64,000 nucleotides of DNA, from positions 186,001 to 250,000 of the forward strand of contig NZ_MUYG01000008.1 in the NCBI RefSeq assembly GCF_002155425.1, read 5' to 3'. The stretch comes from Erythrobacter donghaensis (GTDB lineage Bacteria; Pseudomonadota; Alphaproteobacteria; Sphingomonadales; Sphingomonadaceae). Below the pieces are notes generated by a model. It made no database searches, was not told the DNA's origin, and saw only the letters and a list, made by a program, of their open reading frames with translations. Positions 8,479 to 17,817 of the stretch are shown piece after piece. Each line of letters starts with the position of its first letter. Positions within the stretch are counted from its first letter, which is position 1. A program made the translations under genes and the position numbers.

Positions 8479-8853
8479 GTGGGCGTAAACATCAAGGGCA
8501 TCGACAACATGACGGTCGAGGAGATCGTCGAGGCGGTCGATGCGGGCGGGCGGTTCGTGGTCTATCAGTGGGCGGTCTCGGTGATCTTCGCCTCGTTTCG
8601 CAATTCGACCGACATTCTCTTGGTGCCGGGCACCAGCAACCGCATCCTGAAGGGCCTGCCGTGGACGCTGCTGACCTTCGTGCTGGGATGGTGGGGCATT
8701 CCGTGGGGCCCGATCTACACCGTCCAGTCGCTGTGGCAGAACCTTTCGGGGGGCAAGGACCTGACCGAGGCGGTGTTGCAAGAGATCATGCACCCGCGCG
8801 ACTATGCCATGCGCAGCGGCCACCAGCCGTCCTTCCCGATGCCGGAGGCCTAG
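8479..8853 (+). CDS. Hypothetical membrane-associated protein
   Basis: 124 aa from a GTG at 8479, which has AGGGGG eight bases upstream; an ATG at 8509 (MTVEEIVEAVDAGGRF) is the fallback start. Features are one amphipathic N-terminal part, VVYQWAVSVIFASFRNSTDILLVPG, and a hydrophobic stretch WTLLTFVLGWWGIPWGPIYTVQSLW, followed by a Gly-Gly-Lys-Asp tail. The 'GWWGIPWGPIYTI' segment recurs in bacterial membrane proteins of unknown role. It is divergent from the DUF6356-type gene and sits upstream of rimO. Confidence 0.7.
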   Translation: MGVNIKGIDNMTVEEIVEAVDAGGRFVVYQWAVSVIFASFRNSTDILLVPGTSNRILKGLPWTLLTFVLGWWGIPWGPIYTVQSLWQNLSGGKDLTEAVLQEIMHPRDYAMRSGHQPSFPMPEA

Positions 8854-8910
8854 GCCCTCGCACGGGTAAAGCGTGACAGCGGCGCGCTGCGGGACTATGG
8901 GCGCGCCGTC

Positions 8911-10293
8911 ATGACCTCCGCGCCCCTCTCCCTCCCGGACCAGAAGAAGATCGGCATGGTCAGCCTCGGCTGTCCCAAGGCCCTCGTCGATTCCGAGCGC
9001 ATCCTCACCCGGTTGCGCGCCGATGGCTATGCCTTCGCCGAGGACTATGCGGGGGCCGACGTGGTGCTGGTCAACACCTGCGGCTTCCTCGATTCCGCCA
9101 AGGAAGAGAGTCTTGCCGCGATCGGCGAGGCGATCGCCGAGAATGGCCGTGTGATCGTCACCGGCTGCATGGGCGAGGAGGCCGACGCGATCCGCGCGGC
9201 GCATCCCAGCGTGCTCGCGGTGACGGGGGCGCACCAGTATGAGCAGGTGGTCGAGGCGGTGCACATCCACGCCCCGCCGAGCCAGGGCCCGTTCGTCGAC
9301 CTGATCCCGCAACCCGATATCAAACTCACGCCTCGACATTATTCTTACCTCAAGATTTCAGAGGGTTGCAACCACTCCTGCGCCTTCTGCATCATCCCCG
9401 ATCTGCGCGGGAAACTCGCCAGCCGCCGGATCGACGCGGTGCTGCGCGAGGCGGAGAAGCTGGTCGCGGCGGGCACCCGCGAGCTGCTCGTCATCAGCCA
9501 GGACACCAGCGCCTACGGAGTCGATATCCGCCACGAGAGCCGCTCGTGGAAGGGTCAGGACGTCCGCGCGCACATGACCGACATGGCCCGCGAACTGGGC
9601 CAGCTTCGCACCCCTGAAGGCCAGACGCCGTGGGTGCGGCTCCACTACGTCTACCCCTACCCGCACGTCGATCAGGTCATCCCTCTGATGGCCGAGGGGC
9701 TGCTGACGCCCTATCTCGACATCCCGTTCCAGCACGCCAACCCCAAGGTGCTGAAGCTGATGAAGCGCCCCGCCAATGAGGCCAAGGTGCTCGAACGGCT
9801 GAAGTCGTGGCGCGCGATCTGCCCCGATATCGCGATCCGTTCCAGCTTCGTGGTCGGCTTCCCGGGCGAGACCGAGGAAGACTTCCGCTACCTGCTCGAT
9901 TGGCTCGAGGAAGCCCAGCTCGACCGCGTCGGCGCCTTCCGCTTCGAGCCGGTCGAGGGCGCGGCGGCCAATGCCCTGCCCGATCAGGTGCCCGAGGCGG
10001 TGAAGGAAGAACGCTACGCCCGGATCATGGAAGTGACCGAGCGGATCAGCGCCGCCAAGCTTGCAGCGAAAGTAGGCCGCACGCTCCCCGTCATCATCGA
10101 CGAGGTCGGCGAGCCCGACGAGGACGGCGACATTGGCGCCACGGGGCGCTCGCAGGCCGATGCGCCCGAGATCGACGGCGCGGTCTATCTGCGCAATGTG
10201 CCCGGGAGCCTCAAGCCCGGCGACATCGTCGAGGCCACCATCGAGGATGCCGACGCGCACGACCTGTTCGGGGCGATTGCCGGACAGCAATAA
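8911..10293 (+). CDS. rimO: Ribosomal protein S12 methylthiotransferase RimO
   Basis: 460 aa radical-SAM enzyme that methylthiolates the conserved aspartate of ribosomal protein S12. The N-terminal UPF0004 domain carries three cluster cysteines in [12 protein letters not shown] (the RimO rather than MiaB form), [13 protein letters not shown] and [10 protein letters not shown]. The radical-SAM [4Fe-4S] motif is [13 protein letters not shown] (CxxxCxxC), followed by RGKLASR. A TRAM domain forms the C-terminus (about residues 385-455). The length is normal. Confidence 0.96.
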   Translation: MTSAPLSLPDQKKIGMVSLGCPKALVDSERILTRLRADGYAFAEDYAGADVVLVNTCGFLDSAKEESLAAIGEAIAENGRVIVTGCMGEEADAIRAAHPSVLAVTGAHQYEQVVEAVHIHAPPSQGPFVDLIPQPDIKLTPRHYSYLKISEGCNHSCAFCIIPDLRGKLASRRIDAVLREAEKLVAAGTRELLVISQDTSAYGVDIRHESRSWKGQDVRAHMTDMARELGQLRTPEGQTPWVRLHYVYPYPHVDQVIPLMAEGLLTPYLDIPFQHANPKVLKLMKRPANEAKVLERLKSWRAICPDIAIRSSFVVGFPGETEEDFRYLLDWLEEAQLDRVGAFRFEPVEGAAANALPDQVPEAVKEERYARIMEVTERISAAKLAAKVGRTLPVIIDEVGEPDEDGDIGATGRSQADAPEIDGAVYLRNVPGSLKPGDIVEATIEDADAHDLFGAIAGQQ

Positions 10294-10601
10294 GCGTTAC
10301 AAAGCGGACACCGTGTCCGCTTTGCAAACCGGCTTCACCCTCCTGAATTGCAATCGCTTTACCTGTGCACGCGCAAGCGGACGGACAGGGGAGCAGGGCC
10401 TTTGTTGCGCGCGCCGGACGCAGAGGCAAAGGGGTGAGGATCGACGATGGCAAAGAGCAGCGCACAGCGATAGCCGCATGGCGCGGCTGTAGGAAAGCGG
10501 CGCCCTTTTGCGTTAACCCCTCCCCCGCCACCGTGCCGCCAAGGGACGCGGAGGTGTTAGCCTCTGGCGGTAACGCGGCTAACACGGCATAACCTTAGCC
10601 C
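10294..10601. other. 308-bp intergenic region between rimO and the L,D-transpeptidase gene
   Basis: No convincing reading frame. It contains the palindrome at 10301-10323, and the segment 10380-10560 is unremarkable GC-rich DNA. A promoter for the downstream gene is presumably near its right end, but no clear -35/-10 pair is visible. Confidence 0.6.
10301..10323. terminator. Palindrome after rimO, possible terminator
   Basis: Perfect 11-bp arms (AAAGCGGACAC / GTGTCCGCTTT) are separated by one base, eight bases past the rimO stop. The T-run is short and the loop is forced, so termination is plausible but an operator cannot be excluded. Confidence 0.45.
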
Positions 10602-11432
10602 ATGATCCGCACATTCGCTCTCCCGCTCGTCTGTCTTGCCCTGCCCGCTGCGGCGGTGGCGCAATCCGATGCCGACCGCGCGGCCGATGCCGCCGAGGTG
10701 GTCACCGCGCAGGCGCAGCGCACCTTCGAAGAGGTCGATCCCGATCTGGCGATGGACCCGGCCGACGATGCCGCTGCGGTCTATGCCGGGCTGCCGCCGC
10801 CGACCGCCGCTTCGGCGTTCTCCACACCCGACATCGCCCCCGAACCCGAGGCCGAGGCCGAGGCCCCGCGCGGCCCGGCGGTGCGGATGATCCCCGCCCC
10901 GGCGGTGCAGCCGCTTGTCGAAGCCCCCGCCGTCGCCGCGCCGACACCGGCGGCACTCACCAGCGACGATCCTTTCGTGATCAAGTCGATCCTGCCGATC
11001 GAAGGTTCGATCCGCTACGGCGACTGGTTCTGGGACGAAAGCGCCGCGCCCAAGACCGGCAAGCTGGTGATCACCGTCGACCTCGACGCGCGCGTGATCA
11101 GCGCCTTTCGCGACGGGCACGAGATCGGCACCGCTGTCGCGCTGCTCGGCACCCAGCGGCACCCTACACCGCTCGGCACCTTCCCGATCCTGACCAAGGA
11201 GAAGGACAATATCTCGGAGAAATACAACAACGCGCCGATGCCCTGGACGCTGCGGCTGACCTGGGACGGGATCGCGATCCACGGCTCGCCGGTGCTGAAC
11301 GGCTATGCCAGCCACGGCTGCATCGGGGTGCCGGACGAATTCGCCGCCAAGCTGTTTGCGGCTTCCAAGCGCGGCGACAAGGTGATCATTACGCGCGGCA
11401 AGATGATCGGGGTCGGCGACAAGGTGATGTGA
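10602..11432 (+). CDS. L,D-transpeptidase (YkuD domain)
   Basis: 276 aa secreted periplasmic protein. The signal peptide (MIRTFALPLVCLALPAAAVA) is followed by a long Ala/Pro/Glu-rich linker to about residue 120. The YkuD catalytic domain covers about 145-270, with the signature IHGSPVLNGYASHGCIGVPDE, where the cysteine of SHGC is the nucleophile and the upstream His is conserved. Such enzymes make 3-3 peptidoglycan cross-links or anchor proteins to the wall. The residue after SHGC is I-G instead of the more usual I-R, a minor variant. It appears monocistronic, followed by an intergenic repeat. Confidence 0.92.
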   Translation: MIRTFALPLVCLALPAAAVAQSDADRAADAAEVVTAQAQRTFEEVDPDLAMDPADDAAAVYAGLPPPTAASAFSTPDIAPEPEAEAEAPRGPAVRMIPAPAVQPLVEAPAVAAPTPAALTSDDPFVIKSILPIEGSIRYGDWFWDESAAPKTGKLVITVDLDARVISAFRDGHEIGTAVALLGTQRHPTPLGTFPILTKEKDNISEKYNNAPMPWTLRLTWDGIAIHGSPVLNGYASHGCIGVPDEFAAKLFAASKRGDKVIITRGKMIGVGDKVM

Positions 11433-11446
11433 TTGGAGACGGAATA

Positions 11447-11544
11447 CCGTTCGCCCTGAGCTTGTCGAAGGGCTGCACCTCACTTTTGGCGGCATTGCCG
11501 CGCAAGAAAGAAGAACGGTCCTTCGACAGGCTCAGCATGAACGG
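11447..11544. repeat. Palindromic intergenic repeat
   Basis: Inverted 26-bp arms (11447-11472, 11519-11544) with the outer sequence CCGTTCgccCTGAGCtTGTC and about four mismatches between arms. It is located between two converging genes, almost touching the tilS stop codon, so it may act as a transcript 3' end. This sequence type is common in alphaproteobacterial intergenic regions. Confidence 0.8.
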
Positions 11545-11545
11545 T

Positions 11546-12547
11546 CTAGTTCACGCTCCCCCGCGCCGGTTCCGGCCGGAAGCGCCAGACGCGCATTGGC
11601 ACACCGACTTTCTCGACCCGCTCCACCCCCGGCACCGCCATCACCCCACCCAGTGAGGCGTTCTCTCCCGCCCACAGCCGGTCCCATGCCCGCGCGGCCT
11701 CCGCACGGGTGGCGTGCCCGCCGAGCTCGCGGATGATCCTGAGGATCGTCTCGATGCTGATGATCCGCGGCGCGTTGGCGCAATAGCTGAAGCCGGGCGC
11801 GGTGCTGTCGCCCTCCTCGCGCATCACCATCTCGTGCCAGTCGAGTTCGGCATACCAGCCCAGCGCCTGCCACGCTTCGGCCAGATGGCCCGCGCTGGCG
11901 GCGAGCTGGAGCGGGTCGAGCCAGTCCGCATCGGCCAGCGCGGCGCGCAGCCGGGCGCGGTCATAGGCGGGGTCGGTGTTGCTCGGGTCTTGTGCGGGGA
12001 CAATCCCGGCAGCCGCGACCACCGCCGCCAGCTCCGCCTTGCGCCAGCCGAGGAGCGGGCGCAGCAGCGGGATCGCGCTGCCCTCAATCACCGTGGCGGC
12101 GCGCACTCCGGCGAGGCCCGCCAGCCCGCTCCCCCGATTGAGGCGCATCAGCAGGGTTTCGGCCTGATCGTCGGCATGGTGCGCAGTGGCGAGTGCGCCC
12201 AGCCCCTCGGCGCCCGCCCATTGCGCCAGCGCGGCATAGCGCGCGCGGCGCGCTTCGGCCTGAAGATTGCCGGGAGCGAGCCGGACGCTGATCGGCGTGA
12301 AGGGAATGCCGCGCTCCGCCGCCACGCGACCGACCAGCGCGACCTCATCCGCCGCCTCGGGCCTCAGGCCGTGATCGATGCTGGCGACCGCGATCCGCCC
12401 CGGCAGGGCCTCGGCGGCGAGCAGCAGCAGCGCGAGCGAATCCGGCCCGCCCGAGACCGCCAGCCCCAGCGCTCCGTCGCGCTCATCCTCGGGCCAGAGC
12501 GCTGCGAGGTCGGCGACAAAGCGGCGGACGGCGGCCTCTAGCTGCAC
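11546..12547 (-). CDS. tilS: tRNA(Ile)-lysidine synthase
   Basis: 333 aa. Modifies C34 of tRNA-Ile(CAU) to lysidine, allowing AUA decoding. The PP-loop ATPase signature LGLAVSGGPDSLALLLL (about residues 26-42) is intact. It is followed by ASIDHGLRPEAADEV, the AHHADDQAETLLMRLNRGSG motif and RPLLGWRKAEL. The protein is shorter than E. coli TilS because it lacks the C-terminal domains, as is usual in alphaproteobacteria. Its start overlaps the stop of the upstream CpoB-like gene by 10 bases, implying translational coupling. Confidence 0.94.
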   Translation of the reverse strand: MQLEAAVRRFVADLAALWPEDERDGALGLAVSGGPDSLALLLLAAEALPGRIAVASIDHGLRPEAADEVALVGRVAAERGIPFTPISVRLAPGNLQAEARRARYAALAQWAGAEGLGALATAHHADDQAETLLMRLNRGSGLAGLAGVRAATVIEGSAIPLLRPLLGWRKAELAAVVAAAGIVPAQDPSNTDPAYDRARLRAALADADWLDPLQLAASAGHLAEAWQALGWYAELDWHEMVMREEGDSTAPGFSYCANAPRIISIETILRIIRELGGHATRAEAARAWDRLWAGENASLGGVMAVPGVERVEKVGVPMRVWRFRPEPARGSVN

Positions 12548-13524
12548 TTCACCTTGGCGACGCTGGTCTTGTATTCGTCAGCCAGCCGCCCGGTAGCGAT
12601 CAGCGGATAGGTCGCCGCGAATTCAGCGAGCGCGATGCAGGCTTTGGGCATGTCGCCCTTGGCGATCTGGGTCTGGCCGAGATAGAGCAGGCTGTCGGGC
12701 GCGCGGTCGCCGTTCTTGTTGGCCTGATAGTTCTTGAGGAACCAGCGCGTCGCCTCGTCATACATCTTGTCGTCGAGGAAGGCGCGGCCCAGCAGGTTGC
12801 GACCAAAGCTGATGCGTGAATGGTTGGGATATTGCTCGACGAACTTCAGGAGCTGCTGGCGCGCTTCGGGGAAGAACCCGGCGTTCCAGAGGCGGAAGCC
12901 GTAGGAATATTCGTCATCCCCCGCGTCCGCCGTCTGCGGCTTGGTGATCGCCTGCACCGCGGCCAGCCGCGCGGGTGACGGGGCAGCAACCGGCGTGGTC
13001 TGCGCAGGTGGCGGTGCCGCCACGGTCTGCACCGGCGGTCGCGCAGCGGGGAGCGGCGCGGGTGCGGGCGCCGCAGAGATCGAGGGTGTCGTCACCCCCG
13101 CCGCCGGAAGCGCCGGAGCGGTGCTGAGCGGGGCATTGGCCGCGGTCTCCAGCGCCGCCAGCCGCATCTCCATCTGGGAGAGCGCGTTGGCCTGTTCCTC
13201 CGACCGCGCGGTGAGGCGCTGCAACTGCCCTTCCAGCGCATCGAGGCGCACCAGAATATCGGTCACCGCGGTCGTCGATGGCGCGCCGGTGGCGGTCTGC
13301 GGCGTGGTCGCCGGGGTGGTTTCGGGTGCGATCTGAGGCTCGAAGAAGCGCCCGTCCCCGCCGGGGAAGACCTTGCGCTGGAGCGCGCGCACTTCGGCCT
13401 CGACCTTGCGCAGCCGGGCTTCGGCAGCGCTGTCCTGCGCGGCGGCGGGCAGCGGTGCGAGCGTCGCGGCGATCAGCGCGGCGCCGACAAGTCGCAGAGG
13501 AAGGTTTCGCGAGGGTTGGGTCAT
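12538..13524 (-). CDS. CpoB/YbgF-like Tol-Pal-associated tetratricopeptide protein
   Basis: 328 aa from the ATG at 13524 (MTQPSRNLPLRLVG), with AGGGAG upstream; the longer in-frame extension was rejected. A signal peptide ends near PAAAQ. An N-terminal coiled coil (AAEARLRKVEAEVRALQRKV, then LDALEGQLQRLTARSEEQANAL) follows. A long Ala/Pro/Thr linker leads to TPR repeats from about residue 215 (YSYGFRLWNAGFFPEARQQL, RNLLGRAFLDDKMYDEATRW, YLGQTQIAKGDMPKACIAL). Coiled coil plus TPR is the CpoB layout, acting in the periplasm to coordinate Tol-Pal with cell-wall synthesis. tol-pal genes themselves are not in the window. Confidence 0.82.
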   Translation of the reverse strand: MTQPSRNLPLRLVGAALIAATLAPLPAAAQDSAAEARLRKVEAEVRALQRKVFPGGDGRFFEPQIAPETTPATTPQTATGAPSTTAVTDILVRLDALEGQLQRLTARSEEQANALSQMEMRLAALETAANAPLSTAPALPAAGVTTPSISAAPAPAPLPAARPPVQTVAAPPPAQTTPVAAPSPARLAAVQAITKPQTADAGDDEYSYGFRLWNAGFFPEARQQLLKFVEQYPNHSRISFGRNLLGRAFLDDKMYDEATRWFLKNYQANKNGDRAPDSLLYLGQTQIAKGDMPKACIALAEFAATYPLIATGRLADEYKTSVAKVKCS

Positions 13525-13650
13525 GGTGCGTCGGGCTCCCTGGCTATGGCCGCATGGCGTGGCGCAGGCCACATGAATATCATCGGAATCCCTGCCCCCT
13601 GCCGCCGCGCAAGTCGAGAGCGGCAGACCCCCTAATCAACGGGAAAAGGA

Positions 13651-14631
13651 TTAACGCTCGCCCGCCGGGGCAGGCTCGGGCGCTGTCGCAGGTTCAGATG
13701 GAGGCGCGGAGGCCCGTTCGCTGACAGACGCGGAGACGGGCGTGGTCCTGACAGCGGCAGTTTGCGAAGCAGCAGGGCGGAGCGCTGGAGCCTGCGCGCC
13801 GGTGGCGACCGGCGCAGCGCTCGGCACGGCAGCGGGCGTCGGAGCCCGCGCCAGCAGCGCTGCCGCCGAAACCGGCGCGCCCGCGATCGTCACCGGACGG
13901 TCGGCCAATCGCGCGACGTCCTTCCCGCCGACTGTCAGCCCCAGTGCATCGGGGCGGCCGGTGTTGATGCGCGGATCGGTGGCGGTGGCGGGAACCGTGA
14001 TCGTCTCGCCCTGCTTCAGGGTGCGCTCGACCAGCCGCTCGCCGCCTTCTTCATAGAGCCGCAGCCAAACGCCTTCCTCCAGCGCGGTCAGCACCACTGC
14101 GCCGCCCGCCGCCGCCTCGGGCGCAGCGGACGGTGCGGCTGCGACCAGCGCGGGGCTGGCGGTCGCCTCGGGCTCGATCAGCGAGCCGGGCACGCTGCCC
14201 GCGCCGAAATAGCTGTTGTAGAAGGCAAAGGCCCCGACCGCGAAGACCAGCACCGCCGCGCCCATCGCCCAGACCAGACCGGACGACGGCAGCCGCGCCG
14301 GATCGCCCGGCTCCATCGTTGCCGAAGGCACCACGCGGCGCATTGACCCGTCGGCCAATTCGGCGCGCACCGCATCGGTAATTTTTGCCGGATCGAGCCC
14401 GACCGCCTGCGCAAAGGTGCGCGAAAAGCCGATCGCATAGGCGCGGCTGGGCAGGCTTTCGAAATCGTCGGCCTCGATCGCTTCAAGATGCCGGCGCGGG
14501 ATCCGCGTCAGCGCAGCGACATGCGCGATGTCGAAGCCCTGTTCCTCACGCGCGCGGCGCAAGGTTGCCCCCGGCCCGGCAAGGGGCAGTTCTGGCGCAG
14601 TGTCTGCGCTGTTTGGTTCTTCGCTGTCCAT
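13651..14631 (-). CDS. RodZ-like helix-turn-helix membrane protein
   Basis: 326 aa from the ATG at 14631 (MDSEEPNSADTAPEL). A cytoplasmic HTH domain (about residues 24-90) has GATLRRAREEQGFDIAHVAAL, TRIPRRHLEAIEADDFE and LPSRAYAIGFSRTFAQAVGLD. A single membrane helix follows (LVWAMGAAVLVFAVGAFAFY, about 145-165), then a periplasmic DUF4115 domain (VVLTALEEGVWLRLYEEGG, LKQGETITVP) and a Pro/Ala-rich tail. This is the RodZ architecture, a morphogenesis protein that links MreB to the wall machinery. It is downstream of ptsP on the same strand and upstream of the CpoB-like and tilS genes. Confidence 0.85.
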   Translation of the reverse strand: MDSEEPNSADTAPELPLAGPGATLRRAREEQGFDIAHVAALTRIPRRHLEAIEADDFESLPSRAYAIGFSRTFAQAVGLDPAKITDAVRAELADGSMRRVVPSATMEPGDPARLPSSGLVWAMGAAVLVFAVGAFAFYNSYFGAGSVPGSLIEPEATASPALVAAAPSAAPEAAAGGAVVLTALEEGVWLRLYEEGGERLVERTLKQGETITVPATATDPRINTGRPDALGLTVGGKDVARLADRPVTIAGAPVSAAALLARAPTPAAVPSAAPVATGAQAPALRPAASQTAAVRTTPVSASVSERASAPPSEPATAPEPAPAGER

Positions 14632-14779
14632 GACCCGGGTCCGCGCCTTCTTGCGAGGCTGTTGTGTGAGTGTTTGCGTGAATTGTCCTTGAACGGGACT
14701 CACCCGTTCAGGTGATTTCTGTCAAGCGTTGCCGCATCGGGTGGGCGTGTTGTGGCCACGCTTCTCCGCAAGGCTCGCC

Positions 14780-17089
14780 TTAATCGTACTCGATCCCGCG
14801 CTCATCGGCCCAGCCCGACAATTGCGCGCGCAGGCTGATCGCGGGATCGGCCAGCCAGCCGGTCATCGCGGCGGTGAGTTCGGCAAGGTCGACCTTGCGC
14901 ACCAGCTCCTTGATCGGGCCGACCGCAGCGGGCGTGATCGAGAGGCGGCGGTAACCGATCCCCATCAGGGCCAGCGCCTCCAGCCGCCGCCCGCCCATTT
15001 CGCCGCACACGCCGATATCGACGCCCGAGCCGACCGAATTCTGGATCACCCGGCGCAGGAACCTGAGGATCGAAGGGCTGAGCCAGTCGTAACGCTCGGC
15101 CAGCTTGGGATTGGCGCGGTCGGCGGCGAACAGGAACTGGGTGAGGTCGTTCGTCCCGATCGACAGAAAGCTGAGGCGCGGCAGCAGCATGTCGAGCACC
15201 TCGGCCAAAGCAGGCACTTCCAGCATCGCGCCGAAATTGATCCGCTCGGGCAGCAGCTTCTTCTGGTTGCGCAGGAAAGCGAGCTGTTCGTCGAACACCG
15301 CCTTGGCCGCATCGAACTCCCACGGTTCGCTGACCATCGGGAACATCACATAAAGCGAGCGCCCGGCGGCCGCTTCGAGCAGCGAGCGCGCCTGGATCTT
15401 CATCAGCCCTTCGCGTTCCAGCGCAAGGCGCAGCGCGCGCCAGCCCATCGCCGGGTTTTCGTCCTGCGCGGCGATCTCGGATGCGAGATAGGGCACCGAC
15501 TTGTCGCCGCCGATATCGACCGTGCGGAAGATCACCGGCTTATCGCCCGCCGCCTCGAGCACGTCGCGGTAAAGCCGCGTCTGGCGCTCGCGCTGGGGCA
15601 GGGTGGCGGAGACGAGGAACTGGAACTCGGTGCGGAACAGGCCCACCCCGTCGGCTCCGGTCAGCGCCAGCGACGTCATATCGTCGCGCAGACCGGCGTT
15701 CATCATCACCTGAATGCGGGTGCCGCAGCGGGTGAAGGGCTCGACATCGCGTAGCGAAGCGTAGGCCGCCTGCTTTTCGCGGCTCTTGGCGAAGCGCGCC
15801 TGAAAGGCCTCGGCGACCTGCGGCAGCGGGCGCACGATGGCGCTCCCCGCGCTGGCGTCGAGCAGTATCTCGTCGCCCTCGCGGATCGCGGTGCGCACGC
15901 CCCCGCCCTTGCCATTGTTGATGCGCCCGATCACCGGCACGTTCATCGCCCGTGCGACGATCACCACATGTGCGGTGAGCGAGCCTTCCTCGAGGATCAC
16001 GCCCTTCAGCCGCCGCTTGTCGTATTCAAGCAGCTCGGCCGGGCCGAGGTTGCGGGCGATGAGGATGGTGTCCTTGCGCAGCCCCTGCGACGCGGCGGTG
16101 CCGACCTGCCCTGCGACGATGCGGATCAGGCGGTTCGCCAGATCCTCCAGATCGTGCATCCGGTCAGCCAGCAGCGGATCGTCGATCTCGCGCATCCGCA
16201 TCCGGGTGTGCTGCTGCACCCGCTCGATCGCAGCTTCGGCGGTGAGGCCGCTGTCGATCGCCTCGTTGATGCGCCGCGACCAGCCTTCGTCGTAAGCGAA
16301 CATCTTGTAGGTCTCGAGCACCTCCTCATGCTCGCCCCCCGCGCCGAATTCGGCCTGGCTGGCGAGCGTGTCGATCTGCTCGCGCATCCGGTCGAAGGCG
16401 CGGTAGACCCGCTGGCGCTCGGCCTCGGTGTCCTCGGCCATGACCTGCGTGATCTCGACCCGCGGCTGGTGATAGACCGCCACGCCCGCGCCCAGCCCCT
16501 TGACCAGCGTGAGGCCGGTCAGCGTCTGCGGCCCGGACTGTTCGGCGGTCAGGCCGCGGGCTTCCTCTTCATCGACCAGTTCGGCATTGGCGATCAGTTC
16601 GGAAAGCACCATCGCGGTGGTCTGGAGCGCCTCGATCTCGACCTCTTCGTAGCGGCGCGGTTCGACATGCTGGACGCACAGCACCCCCACCGCGCGTTCG
16701 CGGTAGACGATCGGCACGCCGGCGAAGGAGTGGAACTTTTCCTCGCCCGTTTCGGGGCGATAGAGGAAGTCGGGATGGGCCTTGGCCTCGGCGAGGTTGA
16801 GCGTTTCGACCTTCTGGGCGATCGCGCCGGTCAGGCCCTCGCCCACGCCCATGCGGGTGACGTGCACCGCGCTCTGGTTGAGGCCGCGGGTGGCGAAGAG
16901 TTCGAGCATGCCTTCGCGCAGCAGATAGATCGAGCAGACCTCGCTCGACAGGCACTCGCCGATGATCTCGACCACCTGATCGAGCTTGCCCTGCGCGTGC
17001 ATGCGCGAGGCCATGACATCGGTCAGGCGGGTGAGGATCTGGCGGGCGGCGGCAGCGGCGGTCATGGCCTGCAGGTTTACGGAGGACAC
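14780..17089 (-). CDS. ptsP: Phosphoenolpyruvate-protein phosphotransferase PtsP (EI-Ntr)
   Basis: 769 aa from a GTG at 17089, which has AGG at suitable spacing; an in-frame ATG at 17065 is the alternative. First enzyme of the nitrogen-type PTS, passing phosphate from PEP to NPr. The N-terminal GAF domain (about residues 20-165) has KLDQVVEIIGECLSSEVCSIYL. A PEP-utilising N domain follows. The mobile domain carries the phosphorylated His in GSLTAHVVIVARAMNVPVIG. The C-terminal TIM barrel shows GVGLFRTEFQFL, RTVDIGGDK, FGAMLEVPA, IGTNDLTQF and CGEMGG. All catalytic segments look intact and the length is normal for GAF-containing EI-Ntr. Confidence 0.95.
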   Translation of the reverse strand: MSSVNLQAMTAAAAARQILTRLTDVMASRMHAQGKLDQVVEIIGECLSSEVCSIYLLREGMLELFATRGLNQSAVHVTRMGVGEGLTGAIAQKVETLNLAEAKAHPDFLYRPETGEEKFHSFAGVPIVYRERAVGVLCVQHVEPRRYEEVEIEALQTTAMVLSELIANAELVDEEEARGLTAEQSGPQTLTGLTLVKGLGAGVAVYHQPRVEITQVMAEDTEAERQRVYRAFDRMREQIDTLASQAEFGAGGEHEEVLETYKMFAYDEGWSRRINEAIDSGLTAEAAIERVQQHTRMRMREIDDPLLADRMHDLEDLANRLIRIVAGQVGTAASQGLRKDTILIARNLGPAELLEYDKRRLKGVILEEGSLTAHVVIVARAMNVPVIGRINNGKGGGVRTAIREGDEILLDASAGSAIVRPLPQVAEAFQARFAKSREKQAAYASLRDVEPFTRCGTRIQVMMNAGLRDDMTSLALTGADGVGLFRTEFQFLVSATLPQRERQTRLYRDVLEAAGDKPVIFRTVDIGGDKSVPYLASEIAAQDENPAMGWRALRLALEREGLMKIQARSLLEAAAGRSLYVMFPMVSEPWEFDAAKAVFDEQLAFLRNQKKLLPERINFGAMLEVPALAEVLDMLLPRLSFLSIGTNDLTQFLFAADRANPKLAERYDWLSPSILRFLRRVIQNSVGSGVDIGVCGEMGGRRLEALALMGIGYRRLSITPAAVGPIKELVRKVDLAELTAAMTGWLADPAISLRAQLSGWADERGIEYD

Positions 17090-17145
17090 CGCTAACCTGC
17101 AATGGCGCAGATCGCTGCTGCGCCGCGCGCCATCACGTTACGCCG

Positions 17146-17313
17146 TCAATGCGCGGCGATTTCTTCCTTCAATCGCAGTTTCTGCTTCTTGAGTGACTGG
17201 ATCATTGCGGTGTCGGGCACGGGCCGGGCCATTTCGTCGCGCAGCCGGGCTTCGAGGCCGGCGTGCTTGCTCTGAAGGGCATGGAGGTGAGACAACACGG
17301 CTGATGATGCCAT
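17146..17313 (-). CDS. YdcH/DUF465 family protein
   Basis: 55 aa from the ATG at 17313 (MASSAVLSHLHALQSKHAGLE) with AGGAG upstream. A two-helix hairpin: an N-terminal helix of about 30 residues, then MIQSLKKQKLRLKEEIAAH, where the 'LKKxKLxLKDEI' motif defines DUF465. Function unknown. A second DUF465 gene lies 283 bp away in divergent orientation. Confidence 0.85.
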   Translation of the reverse strand: MASSAVLSHLHALQSKHAGLEARLRDEMARPVPDTAMIQSLKKQKLRLKEEIAAH

Positions 17314-17596
17314 AAGGCGTTCTCCTGTCAAAAGCGGGGGAATGCCCCCGTGCAGGCGACTCGGCCAAGGATGCGGTCGAGCCGCAGGTTCGAAAGAACC
17401 ACAGCAAGGCTAGCTTGCAAAGCCCTGACGGATCGTAAATCGATGCAATCGCCATTACGCAGGACGAACCGTGATAGGATCGGCCCCAGATTTGTGCGCG
17501 TGCCATCTACCCAAGCTGTGCGGGAACGCGTAGCGGGAGCCTGCATTGGGGCGGGTCACAGGCCCCGCGAACGCACGCGAAGGAAGACAGCCGACG

Positions 17597-17806
17597 ATGA
17601 CCGAGCAGGAGCTGCGGAAAAAGCTCGAATTGCTCAAGACCGAGCACCGCGACCTCGACGCCGCAATCGCCGCGCTGACCGAGGCCGCGCGCGGGAGCGC
17701 GTCAGCCGACATGCTCCAGATCGCCCGCCTCAAGAAACGCAAGCTGCGCCTCAAGGACCAGATCGCGATCATCGAGGACACGCTGCTGCCCGATATTATC
17801 GCGTAA
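17597..17806 (+). CDS. YdcH/DUF465 family protein (second copy)
   Basis: 69 aa from the ATG at 17597, preceded by AAGGAAG. The layout is the same as its divergent neighbour: KKLELLKTEHRDLDAAIAAL followed by MLQIARLKKRKLRLKDQIAI. It has a C-terminal extension (EDTLLPDIIA) typical of the alphaproteobacterial subtype. The upstream in-frame extension to 17546 is non-conserved. Confidence 0.88.
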   Translation: MTEQELRKKLELLKTEHRDLDAAIAALTEAARGSASADMLQIARLKKRKLRLKDQIAIIEDTLLPDIIA

Positions 17807-17817
17807 CCCTTCCAGTC

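Noticed and set aside
11429..11656. 75-codon frame after the L,D-transpeptidase gene
   Set aside because: It runs through the palindromic repeat and into the antisense of tilS; no coding signal.
14729..17095. Plus-strand frames opposite ptsP
   Set aside because: The minus-strand EI-Ntr carries all catalytic motifs; the plus frames have none.
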